Positions 37,192 to 47,270 of a stretch of DNA of 64,000 nucleotides are shown piece after piece. The notes under the pieces are model-generated. The model worked only from the letters and a program-made list of their open reading frames with translations, was not told where the DNA came from and did no database searches. The stretch covers positions 124,001-188,000 of the forward strand of contig NZ_BSOA01000049.1 of assembly GCF_030160275.1 (NCBI RefSeq). Reading direction: 5' to 3'. Each line of letters starts with the position of its first letter. The stretch's first letter is position 1. This stretch comes from Dyella flagellata (GTDB taxonomy: Bacteria > Pseudomonadota > Gammaproteobacteria > Xanthomonadales > Rhodanobacteraceae). The position numbers and the translations under genes were made by a program.

Positions 37192-38541
37192 CTATCGCCC
37201 AACCAGCAATGCCTCAAGCTCTTCCGGCAGCTTGGGCACATCCGCCGTCAGCACTTCGTTGCCATCGCGCGTCACCGCCACGTCATCCTCGATGCGAATG
37301 CCAATGCCACGCCATGCTTCCGGTACGCTCGTGTCATCCGGCGCAATGTAGATACCCGGCTCCACCGTAAGCACCATGCCCGGCTCAAGCATGCGTGGCT
37401 CGCCATCGACTCGATAGTCGCCCACATCATGAACGTCGAGCCCCAGCCAATGACTGGTCTTGGCCGGGAAAAACCGCTTGTACCTGCCTAGCACGACGGC
37501 TTCGGCAGGGTCGCCCTTGATCAACTCCAACGCGCACAAGCCTTCGGTGATCACGTGCACCGCTACGTCATGCGCCGTGCTGTACGAACGCCCAGGCTGC
37601 ACTTCGTCGATCGCGGCCTGCTGGGCCGTGAGCACGATTTCGTAGAGTGCGCGCTGCTCACGGCTGAAGCGACCGCTGAGCGGGAAGCTGCGACTGATAT
37701 CGGAGGCATAGCATTCCAGTTCCGCGCCCGCATCGATCAACAGCAGATCGCCGTTGTGCAGCACCGCGCGGTTCGCCTGGTAATGCATGGTGCATGCATT
37801 CACACCACCTGCGACGATAGGCGGGAACGCCGCCACCGCGCCGCGACTGCGCATCACACGCAACAGCTCTGCTTCCACTTCGTATTCGTGCCGGCCAGCG
37901 CGTGCCATCGCCATGGCGGCCAAATGCGCCTCCGCGGCGATGGCAGCGGAGGCGCGCATCAGCTTCAGTTCCGCGCGCGATTTGTACAGTCGCAGGTCGT
38001 GCAGCAGATGGCCAAGCGCCACGAATTCTTTCGGTACCACGCCGCCGCCACGCAGCTGGCGCAAGCGGCGCATCCAGCCCAGCAATTGCGCGTCGAATTG
38101 CGGCTCGCGCCCGAAATGACAATAAACGCGCGCGCGGCCTTCGATCATGCCGGGCAGGATGTCGTCGATGTCGTCGATCGGAAACGCATCGTCCATGCCG
38201 TAATCGGCCACCGCGCGCTCGGTGCCGATGAACGGGCCGTGCCAGCGCTCGCGTTCCACATCGCGCTCGCGGCAGAACAGCACTACCTCACCGTGCTGCC
38301 TCCCCGGCAGCAGCGCTAGTACCGCATCGGGCTCGGGAAAGCCGGAGAGATAATGAAAATCCGAATCCTGGCGGTAGGGCCATGCAGCATCGGCATTGCG
38401 CATGCGCTCGGGGGCGGTGGCGATCAGCACCACCGCGTCGTCCCCGGCCATTTTCATCAACTGCCGGCGGCGCCGGGTGAATTCCTCGGGGGCGATGTTC
38501 AATGCAAGCTGCCGCGGGAAGACGGGCCGGGAATATGGCAT
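37192..38541 (-). CDS. pepP: Xaa-Pro aminopeptidase PepP
   Basis: M24B metallopeptidase removing N-terminal residues before proline. 449 aa from ATG 38541 (MPYSRPVFPRQLALN). Metal-ligand motifs: LLLIDAGAELECYASDISRSFP (two Asp), HWLGLDVHD (His), LTVEPGIYI (Glu) and IRIEDDVAVT (Glu). It overlaps the 3' end of ygfB by 43 nt, the same order as the E. coli ygfB-pepP operon. Confidence 0.96.
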   Translation of the reverse strand: MPYSRPVFPRQLALNIAPEEFTRRRRQLMKMAGDDAVVLIATAPERMRNADAAWPYRQDSDFHYLSGFPEPDAVLALLPGRQHGEVVLFCRERDVERERWHGPFIGTERAVADYGMDDAFPIDDIDDILPGMIEGRARVYCHFGREPQFDAQLLGWMRRLRQLRGGGVVPKEFVALGHLLHDLRLYKSRAELKLMRASAAIAAEAHLAAMAMARAGRHEYEVEAELLRVMRSRGAVAAFPPIVAGGVNACTMHYQANRAVLHNGDLLLIDAGAELECYASDISRSFPLSGRFSREQRALYEIVLTAQQAAIDEVQPGRSYSTAHDVAVHVITEGLCALELIKGDPAEAVVLGRYKRFFPAKTSHWLGLDVHDVGDYRVDGEPRMLEPGMVLTVEPGIYIAPDDTSVPEAWRGIGIRIEDDVAVTRDGNEVLTADVPKLPEELEALLVGR

Positions 38542-39062
38542 TCGGTGAACAGCAGCATGGCGCCCATGCGTACGAATTCGTGCACCTCGATCAGGGCGTC
38601 CTCGTCTTCCTCTTCGCTGCCGAAATCGAGCGAAGAGGAAGCGATGGCGCCGATGTCGCGCAAAATTTCCTTGCCCTCGTCGGACAGGCGCCCATGCGCG
38701 CCCGGACCGCCCAGGCCAAAGCCCCCCAGGAAACCGCGGCACCAATCCACCAGGGCATCGGCACGTTCGGGCAAGGGGCGATCATCCGCCGGCAGCAGGG
38801 GTTCGAAACCCAGCTCCGGGTCGGCCAGTTCCTGCTCGCTTTGCCGGGCCACTTGATCCAGCACGTCCTGGTCGTAATCGGACACACTGTCGCTGCCGGG
38901 TTCGAGATGCAAGGCGCCTAGCACCGAGCGCTTGCCCGGCCGTCCATGGGCGGCCAGCAAGCCACATAAAGAACCATGTAACTCACTGGCGCGGATGGAC
39001 AATCGCAGGTGCGCAACGACCTCGTCCAGTTCGTCGTGTCCGATGGATTCGGGGGCGGTCAT
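38499..39062 (-). CDS. ygfB: YgfB (UPF0149) family protein
   Basis: Small acidic helical protein of unknown biochemical function, conserved with pepP. 187 aa from ATG 39062, chosen over 39074 because GGAG sits 6 nt upstream. Family segments: ELHGSLCGLLAAHGR, WCRGFLGGFGLGG, LRDIGAIASSSLDF and EVHEFVRMGAMLL. The head-to-tail overlap with pepP suggests coupling. Confidence 0.93.
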   Translation of the reverse strand: MTAPESIGHDELDEVVAHLRLSIRASELHGSLCGLLAAHGRPGKRSVLGALHLEPGSDSVSDYDQDVLDQVARQSEQELADPELGFEPLLPADDRPLPERADALVDWCRGFLGGFGLGGPGAHGRLSDEGKEILRDIGAIASSSLDFGSEEEDEDALIEVHEFVRMGAMLLFTECHIPGPSSRGSLH

Positions 39063-39162
39063 CGCGGTCTCCATTAACGTTCAAGGCACAAGTTTAATGC
39101 ACCACCATAGTTGGGCCATCCAGCCCACAGATTTCTTCCGGCGTCCTGATATAGTTCGCCGC

Positions 39163-39384
39163 ATGAAGACCCCCGACGCCCAGCACGAGCTAGCCGCCCT
39201 GAGCCAACAGCTGGACCGGCTGATCGACCATGTCCATCGGCTGAGCGAAGAAAACCGCAGCCTGCGCCATAGTCAGGAACAGTTGGCGAACGAGCGCGCG
39301 AATCTGCTGGCACGCAACGAACAGGCGCGCAGTCGGGTTGAAGCGATGATTCAACGACTCAAGGCACTCGAGAACAATGGCTGA
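39163..39384 (+). CDS. TIGR02449 family coiled-coil protein
   Basis: 73-aa protein, almost entirely one predicted coiled coil (LAALSQQLDRLIDHVHRLSEENRSLRHSQEQL). It matches the small ZapB-like proteins found directly before zapA in Xanthomonadales and Pseudomonas. Its stop lies inside the start region of zapA (8-nt overlap), so a cell-division role alongside ZapA is plausible but inferred. Confidence 0.85.
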   Translation: MKTPDAQHELAALSQQLDRLIDHVHRLSEENRSLRHSQEQLANERANLLARNEQARSRVEAMIQRLKALENNG

Positions 39385-39712
39385 CGTCATCAGCATGTCT
39401 ACCAACGAACCCGTCTCGCTGCGCCTGATCGATCGCGAATTCCTGATCGCGTGTCCGCCGGAAGAACGCGACGGCCTGCTGGAAGCGGCCAGTTTTCTGG
39501 ATCGCAAGATGCGCGAGCTGCGCGCGCATGCCAAGACGCCCGGTTTCGACCGCCTGGCGGTGCTGGCGGCGATCAGCATCACGCATGAATACCTGCAGTT
39601 GCAGAAGCAGCCTAGCAACACCAGCGTGAACGTTGCCGAATCCGACATCGCCGACGGACTGGCTACGTTGCGCCGCAAGCTTGAAGCCGCACTGGATGCG
39701 CAACTAAAATAG
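39377..39712 (+). CDS. zapA: Cell division protein ZapA
   Basis: FtsZ-ring-associated protein that cross-links FtsZ filaments. 111 aa from ATG 39377; an internal ATG at 39395 (MSTNEPVSLRLIDREF) is an equally possible start. N-terminal PVSLRLIDREFLIACPPEERDGLLEAASFLDRKM, then DRLAVLAAISITHEYLQL and a C-terminal coiled coil. Followed immediately by the 6S RNA gene and fau, a hallmark gammaproteobacterial order. Confidence 0.94.
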   Translation: MADVISMSTNEPVSLRLIDREFLIACPPEERDGLLEAASFLDRKMRELRAHAKTPGFDRLAVLAAISITHEYLQLQKQPSNTSVNVAESDIADGLATLRRKLEAALDAQLK

Positions 39713-39722
39713 TCCTCGGCGT

Positions 39723-39903
39723 TTTCTGCGGTGTGCGCCAGCACACTCTTACATATTGCCTTGTTCCTATATACGACCCGGGACGGTTACTTAAGGCTGT
39801 TGCGCATGTCCGCCGCGTGCGGAAAGCCTCGAGGCCTTAATTTCCCTCCCACCTGATCCCATTGGATCAAGGTCGTTTGGTGGGCAGCGGCATCGCGGTT
39901 TAC
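39723..39903 (+). ncRNA. ssrS: 6S RNA
   Basis: About 180 nt between zapA and fau, the conserved ssrS location. The 5' CTGCGGTGT (39726-39734) can pair with CGGCATCGCGG near 39889-39899 to close the terminal stem. The 3' half contains CACCTGATCC-CATT-GGATCAAGG (hairpin) and GGCAGCGGCATC, and the 5' half of the central region reads GCGGAAAGCC..GGCCTTAA, matching E. coli 6S in order. It sequesters sigma-70 RNA polymerase in stationary phase. Ends are approximate. Confidence 0.8.
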
Positions 39904-39918
39904 GCCACCCCATTCCCA

Positions 39919-39946
39919 CCCGGACGCCGCCCAGGCGGCGTCCGGG
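39919..39946. repeat. Strong hairpin after 6S RNA
   Basis: 12-13-bp GC-rich stem CCCGGACGCCGCC/GGCGGCGTCCGGG. There is no T-run, so it may help define the 6S 3' end or act as an mRNA leader structure ahead of fau. Confidence 0.5.
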
Positions 39947-39992
39947 CAACGGGGGACGCCGGATGGCACCCCACCCTGAGGAGACGCGCGAC

Positions 39993-40610
39993 GTGGACAC
40001 CGCCGCACGACGTCGTGAACTACGCCAGCGCCTGGCCGAACACCGCCGCGCCCTCCCCCCTCCCCAGCGCATCGCCGCCGCCCAAGGCCTGCGGCGCAGC
40101 CTGGAGCACCTGCCCGAATACCACACTGACAAGCGCGTTGCCGGCTACTGGGCTTGCGACGGCGAGCTGCCGCTCAACCTGGTCATTCCGCCCCTGGCCA
40201 CACGCGGCCAGCAATTCCTGCTGCCCCTCATCGGGCAGGACAACCTGCTGCGCTTCGCCCCCTGGTCGGCCGGCGACCCGGTTCAGCCCAACCGCTTCGG
40301 CATCCCCGAGCCGGTGACGCCGCACGAATGGTTCGCACCGTTCCAGCTCGACCTGGTGTTCGTCCCCCTGCTCGCCTTCGACCGTCACGGCAACCGCCTG
40401 GGCTATGGCGGCGGCTACTACGATCGCAGCTTCGCCTTCCTCAAGGATCAGTTGCGCCCGACCGAACCCCTGCTGGTGGGGATTGCCTACGATTTCCAGG
40501 AACTCCCCGAGATCGCCCCCGAGCGCTGGGACGTGTCGCTGGACTTCATCGCCACCGACCGCGAACTTATCGATTGCCGCGCAGACACCCCAGGAGGTCA
40601 TGGCGCATGA
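39993..40610 (+). CDS. fau: 5-formyltetrahydrofolate cyclo-ligase
   Basis: Converts 5-formyl-THF to 5,10-methenyl-THF using ATP. 205 aa from GTG 39993, chosen because GAGGAG at 39978-39983 is spaced 9 nt before it; an in-frame ATG at 39963 precedes that site. Family motifs: ELRQRLAEHRRALPP (ATP/substrate Arg), VAGYWACDGELPLNLV, FVPLLAFDRHGNRLGYGGGYYDR (the GxGGGYYDR loop). Downstream of 6S RNA (E. coli ygfA arrangement). Stop overlaps the EVE gene start (ATGA). Confidence 0.95.
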   Translation: MDTAARRRELRQRLAEHRRALPPPQRIAAAQGLRRSLEHLPEYHTDKRVAGYWACDGELPLNLVIPPLATRGQQFLLPLIGQDNLLRFAPWSAGDPVQPNRFGIPEPVTPHEWFAPFQLDLVFVPLLAFDRHGNRLGYGGGYYDRSFAFLKDQLRPTEPLLVGIAYDFQELPEIAPERWDVSLDFIATDRELIDCRADTPGGHGA

Positions 40611-41059
40611 AGTACTGGCTGATGAAGTCCGAACCGGACACCTTTTCCATCGACGACCTCAAGCGCAAGAAGCGCGAAGCCTGGGACGGCGTACGCAACT
40701 ACCAGGCACGCAATTTCATGCGCGACGACATGCGTGTGGGTGACGGCGTGTTCTTCTATCACTCCAATTGCGCCGAACCGGGCATTGCCGGTCTCGCCGA
40801 GGTGGCCAGTGACGCGTATCCGGACCCGTCCCAGTTCGACCCCAAGAGCAAGTACTTCGATGCCGCCAGTTCGCGCGACAACCCGCGCTGGATGCTGGTG
40901 GACGTGAAGTTCGTCAACAAGCTCAAGCGCGTCATCACGCTGGACGAGCTCAAGAACCACCCCAAGCTGGAAGGCATGACGCTGCTGCGCAAAGGCAATC
41001 GCCTGTCGGTGATGCCGGTGGATGCGGCCGAGTGGAAGTACATTCTTACGCTGGAATGA
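40607..41059 (+). CDS. EVE domain protein
   Basis: 150-aa EVE/PUA-like protein (YTH-related fold), a family thought to bind modified bases in nucleic acid (family knowledge). It starts MKYWLMKSEPDTFSIDDL and has WDGVRNYQARNFMRDDMRVGD, VFFYHSNCAEPGIAGLAEV, and FDAASSRDNPRWMLVDVKF, all canonical. Translationally coupled to fau. Confidence 0.94.
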   Translation: MKYWLMKSEPDTFSIDDLKRKKREAWDGVRNYQARNFMRDDMRVGDGVFFYHSNCAEPGIAGLAEVASDAYPDPSQFDPKSKYFDAASSRDNPRWMLVDVKFVNKLKRVITLDELKNHPKLEGMTLLRKGNRLSVMPVDAAEWKYILTLE

Positions 41060-41063
41060 CAGC

Positions 41064-41137
41064 GTAGGCTGGGATGACAATCCCAGCATCGCGATCTGGC
41101 GTGCATGGCAAGGCTGGGATTGTCATCCCAGCCTGCG
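41064..41137. repeat. REPIN-like pair of palindromes, copies 3 and 4
   Basis: Two REP-like units (41064-41087 and 41111-41134) in opposite arrangement of the TGTCAT/ATGACA loop, separated by 23 bp, between the converging EVE and GH31 genes. The first is degenerate on one arm (CCCAGCATC). Confidence 0.75.
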
Positions 41138-41140
41138 CAC

Positions 41141-43480
41141 CTACTTCCCTATCACCTTGACCTTATCGGTCAAAGCCTTGTCGCCGCCCGTTGCGCTCAA
41201 TACGCCCGCTGTATCGTTCCAGTGCAGATGCGTAGTCGTGGCGCCTTTGCCTTGCTCATAGTCATACGACTTGCCGTCGTCGTCATACAGCGCAAATTCG
41301 CCGTCCTTGCCGGGATACACGCGAATCTCGGCGATCGACTGCTTCGATGCGGTCGACGGAATGTCCGTACCCAGCGGCACGATGGCGCCGGCGCGCACGA
41401 ACACCGGGATCTGGTCGATCGGCGCCGACACCTTCACCCAGCGTCCCCCGGCGAGCTTTTCATTCGTCCAGAAGTTGTACCAGTCGCTATCGGCCGGCAG
41501 GTAGACATCTTTTTCCGTCTGACCCTGCTCGGTCACCGGCGCCACCAGGAAGGCTGGGCCGAACATGTACTGCGTACCCAGGTTGGCGACATTGGGATCG
41601 TTCGGAAAATCCATCCACAACGGCCGCATGAAGGGCGCGCCGGTGTCGTAGGTGCGCTTGGCCTGGCTGTAGATATAGGGAATCAGCCGGTAACGCAGGC
41701 GATCGTAGCGGGCCATGATCGCCTCGGCCGGTTTGCCATACGCCCAGATCTCGGTGTGCTTGCGTTGACCGTGCAAACGCAGGGTTGGCAGGAAAGTGCC
41801 GTATTCGAACCAGCGCGTGAGCAGTTCGGGATAGTCGTTGTACTGGCCGACCGTGTCGCGTGCGCCCGACGGATCGAGCAATGGCACCTTCGTCGCGCTG
41901 CTGGTCGGCGGCAGCGATTGCCAGCCGCCGATATCGTTGCCCCAGTAGGCGATGCCGGAGGCGGTCATGTTCAGCCCGGTGGGAATCTGGCGTTGCAGAG
42001 CTTCCCAGGTGGGATCGATGTCCGAGGACCAGAACAGCGCGCCAGTGCGCTGCGAGCCTAAGTACGCGGCGCGGGCAAGAATCAGCACCCGCTTGTTGGG
42101 CTTCCAGGCACGCATGCCCTCAGCGAAACCTTCCACGTGCATCAACGGGAACACGTTGTGATAGCGGTCGCCCGAGCCGATCGAATAGTAGAAACCGTCC
42201 GGCACCAGGTCCGGTTCGGTTTCGTCCAGCCACGGATAGTCGAAGCCATGCGACAGGACGTTGTCACGCGCATGCTCCCAGTACCACTTGCGTGCGGCTG
42301 GATTGGTCGAGTCGATCAGGGCGCCGGCACGGTCCGAACGGAACGGCAGGCCATCGACCGTCTTGCCGTTCCTATCCTTGAGGAAATAACCCTTCGCGTC
42401 CAGCTCGCCGAAATAGCGCCCGGACTTCTCGAAGCGCGGCCAGATCGAGATGATCGAACGCAGCCCCAAGGCATGCAGTTGCTTGTTCATGCCGTCGGGA
42501 TCAGGGAATTCCGCCGGATTGATATCCAGCTGCCCCATGCGCGTCCAGTAGAACCAGTCGATCACCATTACATCGAGCGGATAGCCTTTCTCTCGATAGG
42601 TCTTGGCGACACGCAGCACTTCCGCCTGGCTGTCGTAACGCGCCTTGGACTGGATCAGGCCGAAGGCGGCCTTGGGTGGTATTGGCGTCTTGCCGGTCAG
42701 GCGCGCATAGGCCGAATAGATCGCTGCGGGGGTATCGCCGGTGATGACGAAGAAACTTACGCGCTCGCCCACTTTCGACTGGAAGCTGGTACGCCCGCGA
42801 ATACCCGCGACAAAACGGGTGTCGGACGGATTGTCCCAGACAATGCCGTAGCCCTTGGACGAAACCATGAACGGCACGCATACCGTCTCACCGCTTGGTG
42901 CGTCGTACCAGTGCCGGCAATCGATGACGCGACCGCGCAGATCCAGTGCGCCCAGAGAATCCTGGTTCTGGCCCATGCCGTAATAATGCTCGTCGGCGGG
43001 CGCGGTGAAGCTGGCACCGACCTGATAGGTGGCTTCACCTGCCACCTCATGCGGCGACATCTCCCACCCGGTCATGTTGACGAGGGTGTCGCCCTTGGCG
43101 TTTTTGACCTGCAGGCTGACCGGCGCGAGGGGCGGAATGAAGTAATGCTGGATCGGTCCGTCCGCGGGGGGCGGCGGCGCCGCATCGACGTGCAGCGTGA
43201 GCGCTGAGGAAGTAAAGCTGTCCTCACCCTGGCCGGCCGAGTGATGAAAGGCGGAATCGTCGGCATGCCCGGCCAGAATTCCATAGCCTGGCGCCTTCAG
43301 CGCCTCGGCCTTGTCGGCGGCTATCGTTACGTGGATGACATTCGGGCCATAAGCTTCAACACTTACCCACGCGCCGTTGCGATCGAGCGTGGCAATGGGT
43401 GTGGCACGGGCGGCCACGCAGGCCACCGCAAAAGGCAGGACTAGGCACAACAAGGCCATCTTCGACGTGCGCACTTTCAT
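41141..43480 (-). CDS. Glycoside hydrolase family 31 (alpha-glucosidase/alpha-xylosidase)
   Basis: 779 aa with an N-terminal signal peptide (about 1-26, ending ARA), so periplasmic or exported. The GH31 (beta/alpha)8 barrel is clear: [16 protein letters not shown], nucleophile region [11 protein letters not shown] (first Asp), [21 protein letters not shown] (acid/base Asp), [12 protein letters not shown] and [14 protein letters not shown]-terminal beta domains with [11 protein letters not shown]. Specificity between alpha-glucosidase and alpha-xylosidase cannot be fixed by eye. Nearby TonB receptors make a carbohydrate-uptake context possible, but no clear operon links them. Confidence 0.9.
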   Translation of the reverse strand: MKVRTSKMALLCLVLPFAVACVAARATPIATLDRNGAWVSVEAYGPNVIHVTIAADKAEALKAPGYGILAGHADDSAFHHSAGQGEDSFTSSALTLHVDAAPPPPADGPIQHYFIPPLAPVSLQVKNAKGDTLVNMTGWEMSPHEVAGEATYQVGASFTAPADEHYYGMGQNQDSLGALDLRGRVIDCRHWYDAPSGETVCVPFMVSSKGYGIVWDNPSDTRFVAGIRGRTSFQSKVGERVSFFVITGDTPAAIYSAYARLTGKTPIPPKAAFGLIQSKARYDSQAEVLRVAKTYREKGYPLDVMVIDWFYWTRMGQLDINPAEFPDPDGMNKQLHALGLRSIISIWPRFEKSGRYFGELDAKGYFLKDRNGKTVDGLPFRSDRAGALIDSTNPAARKWYWEHARDNVLSHGFDYPWLDETEPDLVPDGFYYSIGSGDRYHNVFPLMHVEGFAEGMRAWKPNKRVLILARAAYLGSQRTGALFWSSDIDPTWEALQRQIPTGLNMTASGIAYWGNDIGGWQSLPPTSSATKVPLLDPSGARDTVGQYNDYPELLTRWFEYGTFLPTLRLHGQRKHTEIWAYGKPAEAIMARYDRLRYRLIPYIYSQAKRTYDTGAPFMRPLWMDFPNDPNVANLGTQYMFGPAFLVAPVTEQGQTEKDVYLPADSDWYNFWTNEKLAGGRWVKVSAPIDQIPVFVRAGAIVPLGTDIPSTASKQSIAEIRVYPGKDGEFALYDDDGKSYDYEQGKGATTTHLHWNDTAGVLSATGGDKALTDKVKVIGK

Positions 43481-43677
43481 CCCCCATCAAGGTTGCTACG
43501 GCAGGCTTTTGCATGGCCACCCTCAATGGCGGCCGACGAGGCTATTTATCATACTTTTCCCGAGCCGCAGGCCATGCCACAACGCCGATGGTTGTTTCCC
43601 TGCAAAAACGCAGCGCAAGATGCGAAAAATCGCAAAATAAACGATCATTTCCGCCTTTCGCCATCCAGGACCCCGCC

Positions 43678-44316
43678 ATGAGCAACGATGAGAAGCGCCT
43701 AGCCGGCGAAGCCGCCATCCAATACGTCGAAGACGGTGCCATCGTAGGCGTCGGCACCGGCTCCACCGTCGCATTCTTCATCGATGCGCTGGCCGGCATC
43801 AAGGACCGCATCCAGGGTGTGGTCTCCAGCTCCGAACAATCCACCGCCCAGCTGAAAAAGCACGGCATCCCCGTGTTCGATCTCAACGCCTCCGGCCCAC
43901 TCACGCTGTATGTCGATGGCGCCGACGAATGCGATCCGCACAAGCGCCTGATCAAGGGCGGCGGCGCAGCGCTCACGCGCGAGAAGATCATTGCCGAGGC
44001 CGCGCAGAAATTCGTCTGCATCATCGACTCCAGCAAGCGGGTGAACCTGCTGGGCAAATTTCCGTTGCCGATCGAGGTGATTCCCATGGCCCGCAGCCTG
44101 GTCGGCCGCGAGATCGTCAAGCGCGGCGGCAACCCCGTGTGGCGCGATGGCGTAGTGACGGACAACGGCAACTGGGTGATCGACGTACACGGCTGGCAGA
44201 TCGCCGATCCTGTAGCGCTGGAGGTCGAGCTGAATCAGATTCCGGGCATTGTCACCGTGGGTTTGTTTGCGCGAAGGCCGGCCGACGTGGTGCTGATTGG
44301 CGATAAATTGATGTGA
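43678..44316 (+). CDS. rpiA: Ribose-5-phosphate isomerase A
   Basis: Interconverts ribose-5-P and ribulose-5-P. 212 aa from ATG 43678. [19 protein letters not shown] (phosphate loop), [44 protein letters not shown] (catalytic Asp/Glu/Lys) and [20 protein letters not shown] are all present. Monocistronic, followed by a strong terminator. Confidence 0.97.
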   Translation: MSNDEKRLAGEAAIQYVEDGAIVGVGTGSTVAFFIDALAGIKDRIQGVVSSSEQSTAQLKKHGIPVFDLNASGPLTLYVDGADECDPHKRLIKGGGAALTREKIIAEAAQKFVCIIDSSKRVNLLGKFPLPIEVIPMARSLVGREIVKRGGNPVWRDGVVTDNGNWVIDVHGWQIADPVALEVELNQIPGIVTVGLFARRPADVVLIGDKLM

Positions 44317-44367
44317 TGGTTTTGGTTTGGCCGTCAGGCGCAGGCTGAATTCCTGCTACATCATGTC

Positions 44368-44400
44368 AAAAAAAACCCCGCCATGAGCGGGGCTTTTTTT
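44368..44400. terminator. Bidirectional terminator between rpiA and TonB receptor
   Basis: Stem CCCCGC/GCGGGG (44376-44381 and 44387-44392) between A8 and T7 runs. It serves rpiA on the plus strand and the TonB receptor on the minus strand. Confidence 0.92.
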
Positions 44401-44420
44401 GTTAGTGCACGCGTTCTTGC

Positions 44421-47270
44421 TTACTTGTTGAACTTGTAGGTCGCCTCCACCATGAACTCACGGCCCTCGACGTTATAGTTCAGTGAGTTATACGGTTGAG
44501 ACTGCGTACCCGGGTAGCTGCGATCGAGCGGCGGCATCTTGTTGAAGACATTGTCGATTTCCAACGACAGTTCCAGGCTCTTGATCGGACTATAGCTGGC
44601 CGAAATATTGTAGCGGATCCACGGCGCCAACCTGCCCGCACCCTGACCGGTGTAATTGTTGTCCAGCGTAGCTATGTAGTTCGGCGAAGCGCCATCCCGA
44701 ATGCCATAGACGGTTACGCCCCACATTTGCGCCGGCGAGAGCCAGGAGACCGAGCCATCGACCCTGCTCTTGAAGTCCGTGCTGTAGAACGGCGAGCGCA
44801 GCAGATTGATGTAGGGATCGCCCGTAAACTGCTGCGACCGGTGCGTTACGATGTCGCTCCAGGAGGTCTTCGCATTGATGCTGCCGTAGGCACCAATGCC
44901 ATGGCTGTAGCTCAATTCGGTTATCACCGCATTGAGATACTCACGCGCCACATTGACCTTCGGCGTATTGATCTGGGTAATCGGAGGCAGCAAGCCTGCC
45001 TGCATCGGAGTACCCGTGCGTATCACCTTGGACAATGCCTCCTGGCAAGTCGGCGAGTTGATATCGAGAGCGCCTAAGCGGCAGTTGGCTTCGGTCCGTG
45101 CAAGGAAGTCCGCATTCTGCGGCGCGACTTCATTACGGATGTTGTAGTGATAGTAATCCGACTTCAGCGCGAATCCTTCGAATGGCGAGAGCACGAAGCC
45201 CAAGCTGAAGGTCTTGGCAATGATCGGCTGCAGCTTCGGGTTTCCCGAGTTCTGGCTGAAGTAACTTTCCTGGCTCAGTATTCCCGGGCAGTTAGCGACA
45301 TTGGCAGCACTGTAACCAAGCTTTGCGCAGTTGTAGTAGTCGGGAGTGCTCGCGTAGGAGCCGCTGGGACCCTGGAACTCATCCGGCAAGGTCGGCGCCT
45401 TGAACGCCGTACCATACGTACCGCGCAGCAGCAGCAGGTCGCCAAACGGGCGGAATTCAACGCCAAGGTTATAAGTCGCGTGGCTCACGGTACCACCGGC
45501 GACGTTATAACCGTCGTAGCGGCCGGACAAGTCCGCGGTCAGCATCGAGAACAGCGGAGCATTGAACTCCACCGTACCGGCATAACGCGAGCGATGGCCC
45601 TCGCCTGACACGTCGGTAACCTGATAGGTTTGACCGCTGAGCGTGCGCGCGTCGGGCGTATAGTTCCAGCCCTGATTGCCGCCCTCGACCACCATCGCCA
45701 GACCGGCATCTCCTCCTGGCAGCGTGAACAGCGACGTATCGGTCACCTGGGTACGCAGCATGTTGTCCCATGTTTTGGCGTACGACTCGCTGTACCCGGT
45801 AAATGCGTTAAATGACGCCCTCGATATCGGCGAATAGAACGCCTGGTAATTGGGTTGATAAATCGGGGCGCCATTGGGGTCGACGCCAAGCTGAGGGCCA
45901 AGTATGTTGCCGAAGTAGTTATTGATCGGGGTCGTCCAGCGCTGCCAGGTTCGCTGCTGCAAGTGATCTTCGGAATGGTTGAAGGTCACATCGTAGTCCC
46001 AATTCGATTGACCGAAGCCGCCTTTCGCACCCAGGGTCATCAGCCACGAATTTTCGACGTTGTTATCCATGATGTTCCGCAAGCCGCCAGTCTCTTCCGG
46101 ACTGAACTCACGCTGCAACATCACCTCGTCCTGAAGGGTATTATCGAAGTAAGTGGGACTTTGGTAGAACCCAGTGCCGGTCGAGTACTTCTGCTGATCG
46201 TAGCTGTACAGCAAATTGCCATAAAGCTGCAGATCATCACTCACGTCGTACGTGGCACGGGTGTAGAGGTTTGCAGAATGATCCTGGCTGGCTTCGGTGT
46301 AATAACCAGCAGCGTATTGCGAGCCACAATAGTTGCCGCGGCCTGGACGGTTTTGCAGTCCAAGGGTGCCATTGAATTCGCCAGTTGCGGCGGAGCATCC
46401 GATACCAGGATTCAAGTGGTTCGGATCGTAATATGCGTTCGCGATTTGCGTTTGGCTGATTACAAGGTAGTTGCGCGCAGCCGTGGCGGGCGAGGTGCCT
46501 TGATTGAAGTATGTCCGGGTCAAGCTGCGATTGAAGCCCCAGATCGGGTCGGTGCTCTCGATCTGCACGCCGGTCATGACGTTCAATTTGCCGAAGGTAA
46601 ATCCATCGGCACCGTACACGCGCCGGTCGACGCCACCTCCGCCGGTATGCCAGCCGTAACGCGCATCGACGACCGGGGCGTCAAGCTTCTTCTTCAGCAC
46701 GATATTGATCACGCCGGCAATGGCGTCCGAACCGTAGATCGACGAATTACCTCCCGGCAAGACGTCGATATGATCAACCATCTCGATCGGAATGCTGGTC
46801 AAGCTGTTAAAGGCTTCGGTACCGTTATAAAGTGCCGGGAAATCACCCATCGGCAGACCATCGATCAGATACTTGGTGTAACTGGGATCAAGGCCGAAGA
46901 AGCTGATGGTTTTCGCAGTCTGAGTGAAACCACCCGAATAATTCGATCCCTGCACACTGCCCGTCGCAAAGGTTCCTTCGCGTAGCACATCGGCGACGCT
47001 GGTAAAGCCGCGATCCTTCATCTGTTGCGCGGTGATCGTGATGACTGGCTTGCTGGTCTCAATCTGGGTCTGAGGAATCAGCGAACCGGTGACGCTAACC
47101 GTTTCCAGCTTCTTGGGCTTCCCAGTCACGTCTTGCGTTGAGGTGCCAGGTGAAGACTGGTCCTGTGCCGCATTGGCCGCATCATCCGCTGAGACGTTAC
47201 CCGCATAAGCGCTCGCGCTCCCGAACGCCAAAGCCAGCAAAACGGCTGCGCAAAGTTTCGACTTCAACAT
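44421..47270 (-). CDS. TonB-dependent outer-membrane receptor
   Basis: 949-aa active-transport receptor. Signal peptide at about 1-23 (ALAFGSASAYA). A region with LETVSVTGSLIP marks the TonB-box area, then a plug domain (about 70-195) with SVADVLREG, YLIDGLPMGDFP, IEMVDHIDVLPGGNSSIYGSDAIAGVINIVLK. The beta-barrel extends to the C-terminus, which ends NVEGREFMVEATYKFNK with aromatic residues suited to BAM recognition. It belongs to the large Xanthomonas/Caulobacter-type receptors often linked to plant polysaccharides; substrate unknown. Complete reading frame, unlike its divergent neighbour. Confidence 0.93.
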   Translation of the reverse strand: MLKSKLCAAVLLALAFGSASAYAGNVSADDAANAAQDQSSPGTSTQDVTGKPKKLETVSVTGSLIPQTQIETSKPVITITAQQMKDRGFTSVADVLREGTFATGSVQGSNYSGGFTQTAKTISFFGLDPSYTKYLIDGLPMGDFPALYNGTEAFNSLTSIPIEMVDHIDVLPGGNSSIYGSDAIAGVINIVLKKKLDAPVVDARYGWHTGGGGVDRRVYGADGFTFGKLNVMTGVQIESTDPIWGFNRSLTRTYFNQGTSPATAARNYLVISQTQIANAYYDPNHLNPGIGCSAATGEFNGTLGLQNRPGRGNYCGSQYAAGYYTEASQDHSANLYTRATYDVSDDLQLYGNLLYSYDQQKYSTGTGFYQSPTYFDNTLQDEVMLQREFSPEETGGLRNIMDNNVENSWLMTLGAKGGFGQSNWDYDVTFNHSEDHLQQRTWQRWTTPINNYFGNILGPQLGVDPNGAPIYQPNYQAFYSPISRASFNAFTGYSESYAKTWDNMLRTQVTDTSLFTLPGGDAGLAMVVEGGNQGWNYTPDARTLSGQTYQVTDVSGEGHRSRYAGTVEFNAPLFSMLTADLSGRYDGYNVAGGTVSHATYNLGVEFRPFGDLLLLRGTYGTAFKAPTLPDEFQGPSGSYASTPDYYNCAKLGYSAANVANCPGILSQESYFSQNSGNPKLQPIIAKTFSLGFVLSPFEGFALKSDYYHYNIRNEVAPQNADFLARTEANCRLGALDINSPTCQEALSKVIRTGTPMQAGLLPPITQINTPKVNVAREYLNAVITELSYSHGIGAYGSINAKTSWSDIVTHRSQQFTGDPYINLLRSPFYSTDFKSRVDGSVSWLSPAQMWGVTVYGIRDGASPNYIATLDNNYTGQGAGRLAPWIRYNISASYSPIKSLELSLEIDNVFNKMPPLDRSYPGTQSQPYNSLNYNVEGREFMVEATYKFNK

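Noticed and set aside
39919..39946. Rho-independent terminator for 6S RNA
   Set aside because: The stem is strong but no T-run follows, so it is listed only as a hairpin.
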